Shown piece after piece: positions 10,901-25,900 of a stretch of DNA of 64,000 bases. The position numbers were made by a program, and so were the translations under genes. The notes beneath the pieces are model-generated. The model worked only from the letters and a program-made list of their open reading frames with translations, was not told the origin of the DNA and searched no databases. Source of the stretch: Strongylocentrotus purpuratus (taxonomy: Eukaryota > Echinodermata > Echinoidea > Camarodonta > Strongylocentrotidae); NCBI RefSeq assembly GCF_000002235.5, contig NW_022145609.1, positions 7,013,214 through 7,077,213 on the forward strand. Reading direction: 5' to 3'. Positions within the stretch are counted from its first letter, which is position 1. The number at the start of each line of letters is the position of its first letter.

Positions 10901-13900
10901 AATGCAAGTCACGTGTGGAGTCCCTCAGGGCTCAATTTTAGGTCCTCTTTTATTTTTATTGTACATAAATGATTTAAATTATTGTTCAAACATTTTGAAA
11001 TTTGTCCTTTTTGCTGATGACACCAATATCCTCTATTCTCATAAAGATATTAATATTTTATGTCAAACTTTAAATAATGAGCTGCAGCATGTATCGCAAT
11101 GGTTCAATAGTAATAAATTGTCTTTGAATACATCTAAATCAAATTTTATATATTTTCATTATAAGCAAAAAATTATTTCAGCTGATTCATTGAATGTATT
11201 GAATATAAAGATGAATGATGTTCCGATAAAACGAGTGCAATCAACTAGCTTTTTAGGTGTAATTATTGACCAAAATTTAACTTGGAATGCTCATATACTT
11301 ACCATTTCAAACAAAATTTCAAGAAATATTGGTGTCATCAGCAAATTACGTCATATCTTGCCACAAAGTATTTTGATTTTATTGTATAATACAATGGTTT
11401 TACCGTATTTAATGTATTGTAATGTTGTATGGGGCAACACATACCCAACGAGATTACAACGACTGCATATATTACAAAAGCGTATAGTAAGAATATGTCT
11501 TATGTCTGATTTCAATGCCCATTCAATACCATTATTTCAACAACTACAGTTTTTAAATATTTTTCAATTGAATCAATATTGTATATCACTCATGGTTTTT
11601 AAACATAAAACTGATAAACTGCCGATTAATCTTACCACTATGATGAAATGTAAAAAATATGTTCATAATTATAATACTAGAAATCCTGATAACTATTTTA
11701 TTGAAAAATGTCCATCAACAAATTCCTTATTTACTTTTAGACACACTGGCCCGAAAATATGGAATTCCCTCCCCAAAGATATACGTGATACTGCTTTCTT
11801 AAACTCTTTTAAATCTAAACTAAAAAAATACTTCATCTGTTTTTAAATCTATAATAATATTTGCATGTTAATACGTCTCCTATGTTTTGTACACTGTTTT
11901 GTTATTGTTATACTTTTTATAGCCAATTGTTGGAAGTTGTATATGTATCTTTTAATAACAGGGAGCTGCCTCGACAGAACCTTATGGTTTTATTTGCAGT
12001 TTCCCCAATTCATTTCTATTGCTGTTTAACTTTTTATAATTCCGATATATTTGTAGACATGTTTCCATTTTGTGTGTATTTTGTGTTTTCTATATTGTAT
12101 ATAATCTGTATCTTATATGTTTTTTATGGACTTGAATTGAAATAAAACTTGAACTTGAACTTGAACTTAAATAAATACACATTATCATCTTTACGAAACG
12201 ATGTGCCTTATACATAACCTTCTCTCATTAAAAAAAGTATTCTTGAATAAGAAGAAATCATTTAGCTATGCTTAATAATTAAAAAAAGTCAACAAGCAAA
12301 AAACAAACATACATAACAAATTCCTCTTTTACAAGTAAATATAAGTCTATACATTTTATGTTATATATATCGGGATTTATGTTGCATAATGTTACTTTGT
12401 ACTAGATGTGACAAGAAGTAAATAAGAAGCTCGGACCCTTTTGAGTGTTAAAAGCTCAAAAGTTAAAACTCCAACCAGATTAAGGGTTGCATATAGTATA
12501 ATATTTAAGGATGTTAAAGTTCAAGAGACAAGTTTTTATATTTATTTTGAATACAAATATATTAATTTTTATTTACATTATAGCTTTTTGAAAATTCGAA
12601 GTCGTAACATCCGTGTCAGCATTTAATTCAGAACACGAAAGTGCTGTTGCAATTTTATTAATCTCCTCTTATAACACAGGGGGAATGTAGACGAAGGTCG
12701 CTTTTCTCATTACATCTTTTTCGCAACGCATTCAAATAAATCTTGGCATAATTCATTCACCTGAATAATTGTATGTCAGTATGCACAATTGCGTACATTA
12801 CTTGTTGTTAGGTAGCGGGTATAGTTTCATTCTCGTACAAACGTGCAGAAGCACATATCCTCCATGCAAATCTGCCTTTTATATGTTCAACATATATTTT
12901 TCGTCACATTCTTAGATATTTAGACGGGAAAGCCGCTGAAAGCCTTATCGGTGCATCTATTGTTTGGCTTGCCACATTCACAAATAATCAAGTTGCAGCG
13001 CGTTCAGAACGCATGTGCAAGACTTGTGTTTTATTCCTCAAAAGTTTACATATTACATCTGTTATTAGTTAAAGCCCCTCTAAAGTGTTGGAGCCCCAAT
13101 TCGCCAAAAATTTGATGGCAAAATTTCACTTAAATTAGTTCATCATGACTTGTGCAAGATGATGTCATTTAAGACACACTTCTGCAAAGATCTCCCTCAA
13201 TAAATATTTTTGTAGACAAAAATTGGTAAAAGAATACATAATTTGGCATCAATATTCGACATCAAACACATTTGTTTTGAAAATTCTTACAGAAATGTGT
13301 CTTAAAGGTCGGTTGAATTCCAAATATATCTTAAATTCCTGTTGTATGTAGTTTCACCAGAGCTGTTCATCCGTTTACAATTGACAATACAATACCAACA
13401 TAGGAGTTGCTATGTCAGACATGCTGTAGCATCACCAGGAAAAGAAGGGTAGTGTGGAGGTATTATATGAAAGCATGTAATTCGTTTGTGGGTATGTGCT
13501 TAGCTGGGGAAAGTTACACACCACTGTCTCTTGTTAGCTCATTAATGATTGACAGATGATGTCATAATACAATTTGGAGCATTTATTTAGGGTGGAGCTT
13601 AGCAGGTCTGAGATTTTTAATATTTAAAAATCTATAAATTATATTTAGATGTTTGAATAACAAAATATGAGTTGTATGCAGCCCTGTACATCAACAAGAA
13701 TCAATATATATTTGGATTTCACCTGACCTTAAAACGACATTTTCTTTCCCATTATGAAAAAATTACCTCACAAAAACAACCTTTGATTACGTTTTCAGTT
13801 GAGCCGATCTAAAGCTTTGGAATAACTTACGACTAAACATAAGAAAAGTTTCATCTGTTAGTGTCTTTTAAGATTAGTTGACGACGCTAATTTTCAAGAG

Positions 13901-16900
13901 CTTTTGATTTTAAAAAATGATGACTGTAAAGAAGCACTGTTAGGAGTTTTGTTTTCATAACAGCGCAGTAGAGTACATTTGTGTAGTAGCTGCGCTATAT
14001 AAATTGATCGAATTATTATTATTAGGTGGTCTGTCGTTCGACAGATCACATATTGTTTTCGTCAGAATTTTCTTTATTAGGTGGTCTGTTGAAAACAGAT
14101 CACCTATTGTTTTCGTCAGAATTTTCTTTCTTTATTTATTTATTTATTTATTTATTTATTTCTTCACTTTTTTGTGGACAAGATAACTTAAGTTCAGTTT
14201 GGTCAATTTCGTTAAATTTTGACACAGTCATAGGTCATTGTCATGAGACGTGACAGGAACATTTTCAAGGTCATCAGGTCATCGTGACGTCATCCAGGCG
14301 CCATTTTGTGAAATCACGTTATCCATCATATCTTCATGATGCATTAGCAAAGGTCATTCATATTCATATCACATATACTTCAGGTCAAGGGTCAACAAGT
14401 CATGTCATCAAAGGTCACATAAAGGTCATGACGCGCACGTACGCGCGCGTCAAAATGTTAAAATGCTCAAAATCACTTAACTATTAAACGAGAGTACGAA
14501 TCAGGTCATTTTAAGCATTTCAAAATTTTCCGTCCGTACGTGTCCCCGCGCGCGTTGTGCGCGCTCACAACGCGCGGAAAATGTCAAATTCAAATTTTTT
14601 ACATGATTTAGATTCCTCTTACCGTAAATGACAATTTACATTAATTTCAGTCACCCTTGAATTTTCTTAAGGCCGTGAGCGCGCGTCAAAGTTCAAAATC
14701 CGCGCGTGCTGCTATGGGAAATATAATGCAAATTTGATCAAAAACATCACATTTTAAAAATCAAAATACCTCTTCAGATAGTCAATTGACCCCAACTTTT
14801 ATGTCATGGTTGGACAAAGCATGAGTTGGAGATATGATTTCATGTGTCATTTGACCCTCAATTAACTCATGACGTCATCATAATGGCCTCCGAACTCATA
14901 ATTTTAATTTGCATATTATGACGTCAGCAGATTTTTGGAAAATTGATTGTATCTCTGTAAATATTGATCAATTTTCTTTCAAATTTTGATATGTTCTACC
15001 TGAGAATATTTTCTACAAATGCAGTTATCACAAAATTTCATTTTGACAAAGGTATCATGGCGTATTTTTGCGATTAAAGGAGGCATGTCAATTTTTCACA
15101 TTTTGCGTGTATTCTCTATGGGACATGACTTTTTCTCAAAACTGGATTCTACATTCTCGTCTTTCGCGAGCAATATCTACGTCGTTTTATCATTGTTTAC
15201 GCTGAGCTTTGAGTATGTTGTAGCTGAGACAATAAGCTATCACAAGTGGGCCGGCTGTTTACAGTGGCTATTTTTTATGTTCCCCCTGGGTGAACTTAAT
15301 AGACAGGTTTTAATGTATTATTATGTAGATAGAAGACCGAGTGATGACGAGTTTGACAGCACACACGAGCAGCAACATCGGACTTCATGCATGCGCAGAG
15401 CAAGTGTCAGAATATTTGCGAGATCGAAGGATCCCTAGACATCTCATGAACACTTATAAAAGTTGTCAACCAATCTAAGAATCCGAACTGTCGGGCCGCT
15501 TGTCTCGCGGGCCGTCGGTCTCGTTTGCCGCAGATAAACTGTGACATCCTTGTTCGGAATCGACCCGTTAGCTGCATGTAGAACATGCGGGGAGGGGGCT
15601 ACCCAAGCTTAATCTAGACTCGAATACGTGGGGATGTACATCAAATCCATCATAATGTTAAGTCGGTCAGAAATGCAAGCTGATAATATAATTTTCTACG
15701 TTCATGGCGAAAATACAAGTGCTGTCTCGGGAAGAATTTGAAGGATTTCCCAGGTTATTGCATGTGTATGGTTTAGCACTTAAGATATATTGGATCATTA
15801 TGAAAAAGGACGTGAGAAGACACATCTCCCTACTCGGTTTTTCAGCTTTCTTTATATGTTGTATACCAAGTAAACCCCCTAACCCCACACATGCCTAATA
15901 ATTGGATTAACCCTTCGCCGCTAATTTGCATATAATGGATTTGAATGAACTTTGAAATTCAAGTGGAACATCTGAAGGAAATAGGACATATAATAGTGGA
16001 ATAAAGGGAATTTCCAATTTCTGTTACTTTTCTAGGCCTACATTGAATTGAAAGTCATTGAAGGAAGTGAACACGAGGAAAGGGTGAAAATTAACAGTTT
16101 TACCTGAAAACATCAAAAAGGGATAATTTTTAAAGATGTGGTCATCTCTTTGAAATAGTCTTTTATGAGTTATCAGGTTTTGGAAACGAAACCAAGCCCC
16201 ATCTTTGAAAGAGTCGAGATTTGAATTGGACGTGTTTCACTTGACTAATCTAAACTCTATTCAGGGAGAAAGTGAAAATAATGATTTGTTTCCTTTTAAA
16301 AATTCTGTAGCCAAAGTTTTGCGCCTTTGAAAATGTACACCTCTGCGTGTTAGTTGTGTATAAACGGTAGCATTTAATACACGTTCAGTGAATTGCTGGA
16401 TGTTCTGGAAATAATTGAAAACTGTGTACTATTTAAGGCATTTAATACTTTCTACATGACGTATGATTGTGTTGTCAAAGATTTTATCATAATGATCCTA
16501 CAAACCACTGTTTTTATGTTCAATTGTCCTAAGACTGAACAATTTCCGAACATGTCGAATGTAGGACCAGTTACAAGTGCTCATTATTTTTCTTAAAAAA
16601 GTAGCGTTTAATAGAGGACTATTTAAAATGGGAGGGGAGGGGGGGGGGGGGGAGGGGGGTGGAGGCGGTCTGACCATTATGCCGACAAGATAGCCGATGA
16701 TTTTCAAACAAAGAAATTTTATTATTTTATTGTGGGGGGGGGGGGGGGTATTTGTCCACAGATAATAATAATAATAAAGATAACATAATGATAGTAATAA
16801 TAATAACAGAATAATGGTAATAATAATTGGATTTATATAGCGCCTTTTCCAAAGGACACAAGGCTCTTTCCCTTAGTCCATCAACAAATAAAATAAGAAT

Positions 16901-19900
16901 TGTGGAGGTATGCTTTCCGATGTTTTTTAAGAAGTAAAAGTGAAGTATTATTTCTAAGAAATGCAAAGAGTTTATTCCGCGGCATGGGACAACGAATTGA
17001 AATGATTGAGGCCAGTCCGAAAACATTATGACATGTATTTCGATCCAAGTAGCCTCTGATACATTTAAGATTACAAATTTGCCTGTTTAGGGTACGACAT
17101 AAGGAGGTAACATGAACTGACCTTTTCATTTCCCTATCAAACTCTACACTTCCTCATATTGACCCACTCCATAAAATTATGTTAAATATGAAAGAAAATA
17201 GAAAGACACTGGTTAAACACATATCTGCTTGTATCCTATATCAAAATTGCAAGAGATGGGCATGACTTGTACGTGGTTACAGGATATGGCATGGTAACCG
17301 GATCTGTTGCTACAGTGACAGGAAACCAACTTTTATAAAGGAAGGAAATGTGCCAGGATAAGAAGCGGTTGGCCGACCTTGCAATATACTTCTTTAGACA
17401 AACAATACAAGAATGTATTGATATATATATATTGACATGGTGCGAAATTAATACGTCAGTGACTGTGTTTTACTTTAATTAAGGCCTATTATACATAATA
17501 TGCGAATTATACAGTGGTATACATTGGTATATACCCCTACATTGTGATTACATTATCAGTGATTATTTCAATATTCGTTTCACTTAACACACCATACAAG
17601 ATATTGCTTAAGCATCATACTTTGCAGCTGGCGTGATGGTCTAAAAATATATTTGCGAGCGAGCGAAGTGAGCGAGGAAAAATTTAAAGATATGTGTGGT
17701 CGCAGTGCGTAAAATTACATCTTGTAAAGAAGAAAAAAACCCAATCCTGATGGGGTTATAAGCACATTCTCTTAACGGGAGACTGAAAAGACTTTTGATA
17801 AGTAACAAAAGTATATCATCTATAAATCCGTGCGAGCGTAGCGAGCGGGCTTTGGGCGAAATTGCTCTTAGTCGCGTGAAGTTAGGGGCGCGTTTAATGA
17901 TGAGAGGAAAAGGGGACACTTATCAGAAAAGGAAAGGAGCATGACTGTGTCAAAGTACAAAGAGTAATTATCAGAGGTGAAAATGGGGCACTTCTTACAC
18001 CTGCAAAAAGAGGCACTCACCAGGGATGACCAGCATAGGAAATGGGCCTTTTTTTTTACGGAAAAGGGGCCCCTATCAAATTTTGATAGGGGCATTTATA
18101 AGAGGCGAAAGGGGCATTTATGAAAAGGGGAAAGGTACCGTATTACAAATGAAAAGGGGCATGTATCATTGTTACAAGGGAAATTAACGACCAGATATGA
18201 AAAGAGCACTTATGTGAATGAAAAAGGGGAACTTATTATAAAGGTAAAGGTGCATTTGTTGAAAGAAAATGGGCACCGATCAGATTTTAAAGGGGCACTT
18301 ATCGGAGGTGAAGGAGACACTTATTTAGGGTATAAAGGATGAACTTCTCGAACCTGAAAAGAGTCATTTACCAGAGATGAAAAGGGGAATTTATGAGAAG
18401 GGGAATTTATGAGAAAGGGAAGGGGCTCTTTTATTAATGGGGGCACTTTTCATTAGGAAACGGGGCACTTATTAGAAAGGTAAAGGGACACATGTGAAAA
18501 TAAAAGGTGCGCTTATCCGAGTTAGAATGGGGGTAGTCATTAAAAGGGGAAGGGGCACTTCTTACAAAGGAAAAAGGGGCACTTGTCACAGTAAAAGAGG
18601 CATCTTTCGGATTTAAATGGGGCAATTATCAAAGGTGAAGGGGGCACTTATCAAAGTGAAAAAGGGCGCTTCTCGTACCTGAAAAAGGGGCACTTAATAT
18701 AGAGATTTAGAAGGACACTTATGAGAATAGAAAATGGACACTTTTTGCAAAGGAAAAGGGGCACGTGTGAAAATAAAAGGGCACTTATCAGAAGTGAAAA
18801 GGGGAAGGGGCACTTTTACAAATTAAAAGGGCACTTGTCTAAGTAAAAGGGGCACTATTCCGATGTAAAAAGGGGCACTTCTTACAAAGTTAAAGGGGCA
18901 CTTTTCCTATGTAAAAGGGCACTTTTCGGGTGCTTGAAAAAGTGGGGGGGGGGGCTCTTTGCCCCCTCTGCCCCCCGGGAGGGCCGCCTCTGCTCGTCAT
19001 CCAGGTAACTGGTTCTAAACAACAGAGTAGGCGCATGAGGTTCTACTCGATATCATTCAAGCAACGGGGTGGAGCAAGGCATAGTCAATAGTCTTGTTCA
19101 GACGGAGGAAAGTTACCCTATAGGGTAAAGGTCGTGTTAAGTGCTAGTCGGGATAAATATGGAGGGGTATATAGCGGGCCAAGCATGCCACTATCCATAC
19201 AATTATACGTCTATCCAGCCGACCAATCAGAACGCAGGAAACTGTATATCTATACAACTATACCAGTGGCAATTTCAGGGGGGTACAGGGGGGACGTGAC
19301 CCCCGGTAAAAAAAATAGGAAGGGAAAAGGGGAAGGGGGAAAAGAAAGACAAGGGAAGAGAGAAAGAAGAAGAAAAGAGGGAGGAGAGAAAAGGGAAGAG
19401 GAAAAAAGAAGGGGAAAAGGAAGAAAGGGGGAAAGACGGATAAGAGAAAAGGAAGAAAAGGAGAATAATGAGAAGGGAAAAGAAATAAAGGGGGATGATA
19501 TTATAAGAAGGTGTTTTTTACCGGAAAAGGGGCGGGGGGGGGGGGACACGCAATTTTGCAGTGTGCATAATATGGGGTCCCTCTTGCCAGGCGTGTAGCC
19601 CCTCCCTCCCCCCCAAACAAAACAAAAAAGCACAAGAAGCACCACCAAAAAAGGAGCTGGAAAAAAGGGGGGAAAGAGAGAATTGTTGTGAGGTGAAGGG
19701 ATAGTTGAGTTCTGTTTTCAGACAATAAATGCCTTCAAAGTGCATGTTATTGCTCTTACTCTCATCTATGACATTTCTAGTGTCCTTCTAGGACCTAAAA
19801 AATGCTATGAAGGTAATTTTAGACCCCAAAATGTGTGAAATTTAGCCAATACGATCATACCAATTCAGCTCCATTTAAAAAAAAAAAGGTCACCGTTAAT

Positions 19901-22900
19901 TAATTAATTAATTAATTAAAAATAACAATACACGGGCCGGCTGGTTGTGCGTAATATAACCAACACGAAAATGCCAACAAAAAAGCCAACATCGACATAG
20001 GCTGAAATACAACGTAAAGGCGCTATTTCGTTTTTTCAACGGCTTTTCAAAATATCTAATATTTGTGGTGGTACACAAGTATTAGAAATCGTTATATTTA
20101 TGGATATTTCAGCCGTCTCTGAACCGATTTTGATCAAACAACGATGATTTTGTCATTTAAATTGTATGTTCTTTCAAATTTGACACCCAGTTTTTCATTA
20201 TCTCACAAAAATTATTTCGTGTAGCGCCCTCTGCAACAGAACTTTTTAAAGGAGAAAGGGAAAAAAATGAAAGACAATTAAACAACGATAGAAGAGAGGT
20301 GCGAGAGCATGAGGAAATGCATTTCTTTTAAAAGTATAATGGGATAACAACCAGGGGCGTCGCTAAAGGGTGTGGAGGGGGGATGCGACCTCCCCACCAA
20401 CCTGTCAGGATACTGTCGGTAAAATTGCGCTGCTGTCGGGAACAATGAGAAAAAGGGGAGGGGAAAATGAGAGGGAAAGTGAAAGAAAAGAAAAAAAGAA
20501 AAGGAAAAGAAAGGAAAGAAAGGAAAGAGAAGAGAAGAGGAGAAAGAAAGAGAAACAGAAAAAGAGGAAGGAGAAAGTTTGTAGTACGTCCTCCTCGTTT
20601 CAAGTACGTTGTCACTCCGTCTAATTGCAGGACGGGGACAATTTTGAACAGGCTCAAAGTTCTAGAGCACTCTCCCGTATAGTAAGTCCGAACCCGTCCA
20701 TGAAGTTCTTAAACAGATCGTTAACAGTTGAAACTACCTTCAACTCCGTTCGCACACAGTTTGAGAGCACGTTTGGCAACATTTTCCAGAACGTATTGAG
20801 AACCAGTTCGGTGTGATGGGGGTTTAACACTCAAACAGTGATATTAATAACAATCTAGGGGCATTTTGAAAATGTTCCACCTCCTCTCAGTGTCGGACGA
20901 GGTCTCAGTATCTCGCAACTTCAAAAACATTTCTTGTCCGTCTTAAAAATGAATTAAGAGCCCCTCGTCGAAGCATTGATGAAATTGTTCTCGTTGTTTT
21001 GTTCGTGTTTTTTCGCTGGGGTGGGGGTGTCTTTAATATTCCAATACTAAACTCGGATACCTCCTTTCTGCGAGCATTTTGATGAATGATTCAGACTAGC
21101 TACATTTCACATTTAGCTTAGGCCCTTTGGCGAATGCTGTTATATGACTACCCTCATTCAGGACCGGAAGCCTAAATTTTGGTCAATGTAGTCCGCTGAA
21201 ATGTGCATACTATCAAATATGTTATTGACTATCAATTTTTTCTTTCTAGGATACATCGTAGACCAGACTTTAGTGACCAATCACCCCCTCCTGGATCCTC
21301 CCAACACACGCGATCAATATATCGGCGCCTACCTAGGACAGAAAGATGCAAGCATCAGAGACAATATCACGTTTGACCGAATTATCCGGACCATTGATAC
21401 TACACGTCTCCCAAACTACATCGTCACAGTAAATGAAGGTCAATGTATAAGAAAGCTAATCTTCGAACAGTCTTATCAAACCAAGGCATTAGGAGCATTC
21501 CATGCAGCTTTCGAATATGAAGGAACCACACGTATGACTTCAATTATTGTCTTAATGCACAATGGTGAGTATACACCCACAACAAAAAGTGAGTCACCCT
21601 TACTCAAATTGATGAGTCACTGGTTTGTCCGTACAGCGAAACACTTGAAGGATCATGTGAGTCACTATGACTCGATACATATCGAGTCATAGTGACTCAC
21701 ATGATCCTTCAAGTGTTTCGCTGTACGGACAAACCAGTGACTCATCAATTTGAGTAAGGGTGACTCACTTTTTGTTGTGGGTGCATCATGACATAGACCC
21801 CCTACTCCCTAGGCCTATCACACACATACCATACCATGCCAGAGTCACTGTCCACATTTGCAATGGAAAATATATCCTAAAATATCACATTTTAGCGATG
21901 TAATCGGTGGTCCCGCTACCCGAATCTGAAAAATCTACTTTGTACGCACTAAATTAAGCCTTAACTTGAGATTTATTTGTCACCCATACTGTCACGAAAC
22001 AATCTTGAATTAATTCGTTTTACATCAAATAACAAGGATCTAGGAGTTTCGTTGTATAAAACAATGATGCAAGATCATGCATGTTTTCATTCGACACGGC
22101 TTCGTGCGATACAGTAGACACTATGAACATGACAGACAATGAAAGCGGACAAAATATACAGTTCCTCAGGTAGACAAAGGGACATCCCTTCACTGCTATT
22201 ATGTAAAAATGTGTAGAACAGGTGTCACATGCATATTCACCTGTTCTACACATTTTGACATAATAGCAGTGAAGGGATGTTCCTTTGTTTTCCTGAGGAA
22301 CTGTATATTTTGTCCGCTTTCATTGTCTGTCATGTTCATAGTGAGAATCTATAGTTAAGTTACACACAGCCTCATCAACTCGAGTGCGGATATCGTAAAA
22401 TGAACGCATGCATCATTTGTATAATAATCAGAAGATTCAGCCCACGAATCCAGTCATAAAAATCATCGTTTAAAACCATATGAATAATTATGCGTACCAA
22501 TTTTTCACTAGCTGCAGTCAAAACTCTTCTGAATCCAAGATATAAGATGGCGACGTCGCGTCGTCGATCGGGAATTCAAATATGGCTCGAGAATGCGCAT
22601 TTTGGATGACGTCACGAAAGCATGCGCGCGCATGCATACAGCCTCACTTTCAAGTTGACTCACTTTTTTCTTCTAAAATGCTCTTATGTCGATCTTGACT
22701 CATTTTTTACGACCATGTGAGTCAGTCGAAGCATTTTGCAAATGCGTCAGCTCATGATTGACACACTGGTGAAATATAAATGAGTCAATAGAGACTCATT
22801 GGTTGTTACTAATGAGTCAATTTACACCTGACTCACGAAAATTATGCTTAAATGTGTCAAATGACTCACTTTTTGTTGTGGGTGTAGATATTTGTAAAAT

Positions 22901-25900
22901 AGAGAGCTTTCAATACGTCGGTCACAACGCCATACCGACCAGTTTTGGGCCACTGGAGATAATATAACTTATTTACTGAGTCTGTAGTCGGTCTTTTATC
23001 GGTCTCTTGGTGTGACTGAAGAATACACAGTCAACCAGGAGCCACCATTTTTCGGAAAAAAAATAAAACTCAGGGACCAGATTATTGACCACTGGACGTT
23101 GCCTAATAATTTAATTTAGGAGATTCATACCACTAGCTCCAGTCTAAAGGAAAACACATTCTCCAAAAATGAAAAATAATATTAAGATGATCTTAAAACT
23201 GTTCAAAACGAAATTAGGGTAATAGAAATTTCATGTATAAACACTGTCCTATTTCTTGAATTTGTAAAGAAACAGATCTACTTAATACTGTACGAGGACA
23301 CTGAAGAAGACAACAATCAACGGATAGAAAACATTTAGAATAATTAAAAAACATTTTCAAAATTGCAGTTCCTGATCATCTTTCCCTCATTCCCTGACCT
23401 GATGTAATATAATAATAATATGGTCTTCCCTGTCTTCGGGTAGCCTCGTCACTTTTAATAATGTTCTTCATGTGGACCTTCAATATTTCACCCCCTTTTC
23501 AGCTGGGCGACCATGATAAGGCCCCAAGCATTGGAGGATTTATTCCCACCGGGTACCTTTTCATTTTATAGTGGGGGGAGTGGCAAACGTACAGAAATAT
23601 AACGCCAAAGGAAATTATTGTCGTGACAGATATTTGACTCCGTACCATGTACTTCAGTGACTTTACTGCTAGACCACGACACATTCGATACAATGATTGT
23701 CTCAAAAAGTCGTCAAAATATGTACATATAAGCCTATTCATACATCCAAATGATTTCTATACTTCCAGTACTAATACTCATGTGCTTATGATCGGGGAAA
23801 AGAACTCCATTCATATGCTTAAAATCCTATATAACACAGATCATACAGTCGATCAGCGACTTTAGAAGTAGCATATACAATAAATATCTTTATTTTGAAG
23901 CAATTTCCCCCCAAAGCTGCTTCTACAATTCATTTTTTTCTTCTTTGGTATATTACTCCCATCATGCTCCCATTTACTTTACAGCGACAATCTTGCCTGA
24001 ACGGACAACATCGACTGTCCATGCCGGGGAAACTGTTACACTCGCTGTCGTCACCAACATAACGGAAGGGTACCTCAAGTGGCGGTTTAATGGTGAAAAG
24101 ATATCTGACAGTAATGGAAAGCAGAGTCTAACTTTGGAGAACGTGCAGCTTAACCAAACTGGGGTATATAAGTGTTTTCTATCTTGGCAACGATGGGATG
24201 CAGAAAATGCAATATTCCTTCTTCATGTCATCAGTAAGTTGATAGCTTACCTATCCGTACATGCATCTTACATGTTCTCTTATTTCGAAGCAACTTTCAT
24301 TGCAACAAAAGTAATTATAATTCTACATTATTGATGTCAACGAAACATCAGTGAAATTAATCCGAAAGGTCCTAAAAATGTATTTATGTTTTGTAGATTT
24401 CAGCATATTTTCACGGCTGTTTCCATACTAACATGATATATTTTTTTTGGTATAGATTCCTTTTCCCTTTAAAAAAAGGCAATAATTTCAGCATATTGAA
24501 AATTTGATATTGACAATTGTTATATTATGTGTTCGGGGGATTTACAGTAGAAAGTTATAATGCAGGCATGTCGATGCATCTTGGCAAATCGGTTATCTAT
24601 TTCTGATATTGTTTAGATGCTGGATTCTTATCCCATTTGAAGTACTAATACTGTTTACTTCAAACAGGATGCCCAGCTCATCGTTGGGGATCTGAATGTG
24701 AACAAACCTGTAATGAGTGTCTCAATGGAGGCATGTGCGATGTAGACTCAGGAGAGTGTGTATGTCCACCTGGTTTCAAAGGGACAACATGTGAACACGG
24801 TAGGTTTTTACAATGTATGGGTCCTCTGCACGTCGAGACACTGGCAATCTGGCATAGACATACTTGTTGAACAGGGTGGGGCGAGGGGGGGGGGGGACAG
24901 ACGGACACAACAAGCAAAGATTCACATACTTACAAACACACACACATACACAGACACACACACACGCGTGCATGCACGAACACACTCATAAAGAGTATAA
25001 GTTCCATGGATGACACTTTTTTCAAAGTGGTGAATTTATGCCCCCCCCCCAACACACACACCCTGACTACCCATATGTCTCGACACCAAGCTTCCGAAGC
25101 GAAATGTCGAGTTATATATTTTTTTAGTTTACACATTTTATTTGTACACATGCCAAACTCTTTTTTTCGTCTTGGATTCAGCCCAATATTTGTTTGATGT
25201 CAATGAAAACAATGATTTCATGTAAAATACATGCTTGACATAAGGTTCAATCCATGGGTGTCGATCCCGGGGGGGATGGGGGGATATATCCCCCCCCCCC
25301 CAATATTTCAGGTGGGGGGGGGGGTGGCCTGTACAATCACCCCCCAATAATTCACCATCAAAAAAAAAATGAAGAGAAAAATTAAGGATGAGAGCCCGAT
25401 GAGAGTAGCTAATGGTTATTACTCGCAAGATGACCATCAATATACACATTTTGCTTTCTCATTTTCATAATACATATATACGAAGTAAATAAGACAACCG
25501 TATATGAGACAAGAATGAGTTGAATTCTCGCTCATACGGCTTCATCAGGAATTGATGAATCTATTCAATTTGTTCAATCAACAGCATCATAGAAATGCAG
25601 TGCGCCAAATGCAAAGACGCAGCGTCAAAAAGCAACAAGCTAAATGTTAAGCGCGAAGCGCAAAAATAGCAATCTGCAATGCACATCAGAAAATCCTGGA
25701 CAGTGTAAACATAGATGAACTCTGTGACGATTTCGTGATGAGATCGGAGACAAGGAGAAAGATTTTCGGACATTAGTATGACTTATAAAATAGTTCTCTA
25801 GTTGCTATGTTGTTTCCATTAACCCTTTTTAAAATTCACGTCATTGTATCTTTATTTTTGTTTTTTTCACTAATTTATTTCCTGATATTTCCTAAAAGAT

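Larger units (their letters stand above)
7909..12168 (+). mobile_element. 5'-truncated non-LTR retrotransposon (LINE)
   Basis: The element starts at the sixth base of intron 1, inside ORF1, and ends with AATAAA (12141-12146) and a TTGAAC microsatellite tail, as in some CR1/L2/Crack-like LINEs. Copy 2 has the empty site (gtaagg followed by AAATAATTACACATTATC), matching the 3' flank here. No clear target duplication is visible. ORF2 is uninterrupted, so the insertion is young, but loss of the 5' end should make it immobile on its own. Confidence 0.88.

Noticed and set aside
15019..15438. 139-codon open frame in intron 1
   Set aside because: No recognisable domain, no splice-site support, and unrelated to the adjacent exons.
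19134..19745. Lys/Glu/Arg-rich and Pro/Phe-rich frames
   Set aside because: Product of GA-rich low-complexity DNA, present on both strands.
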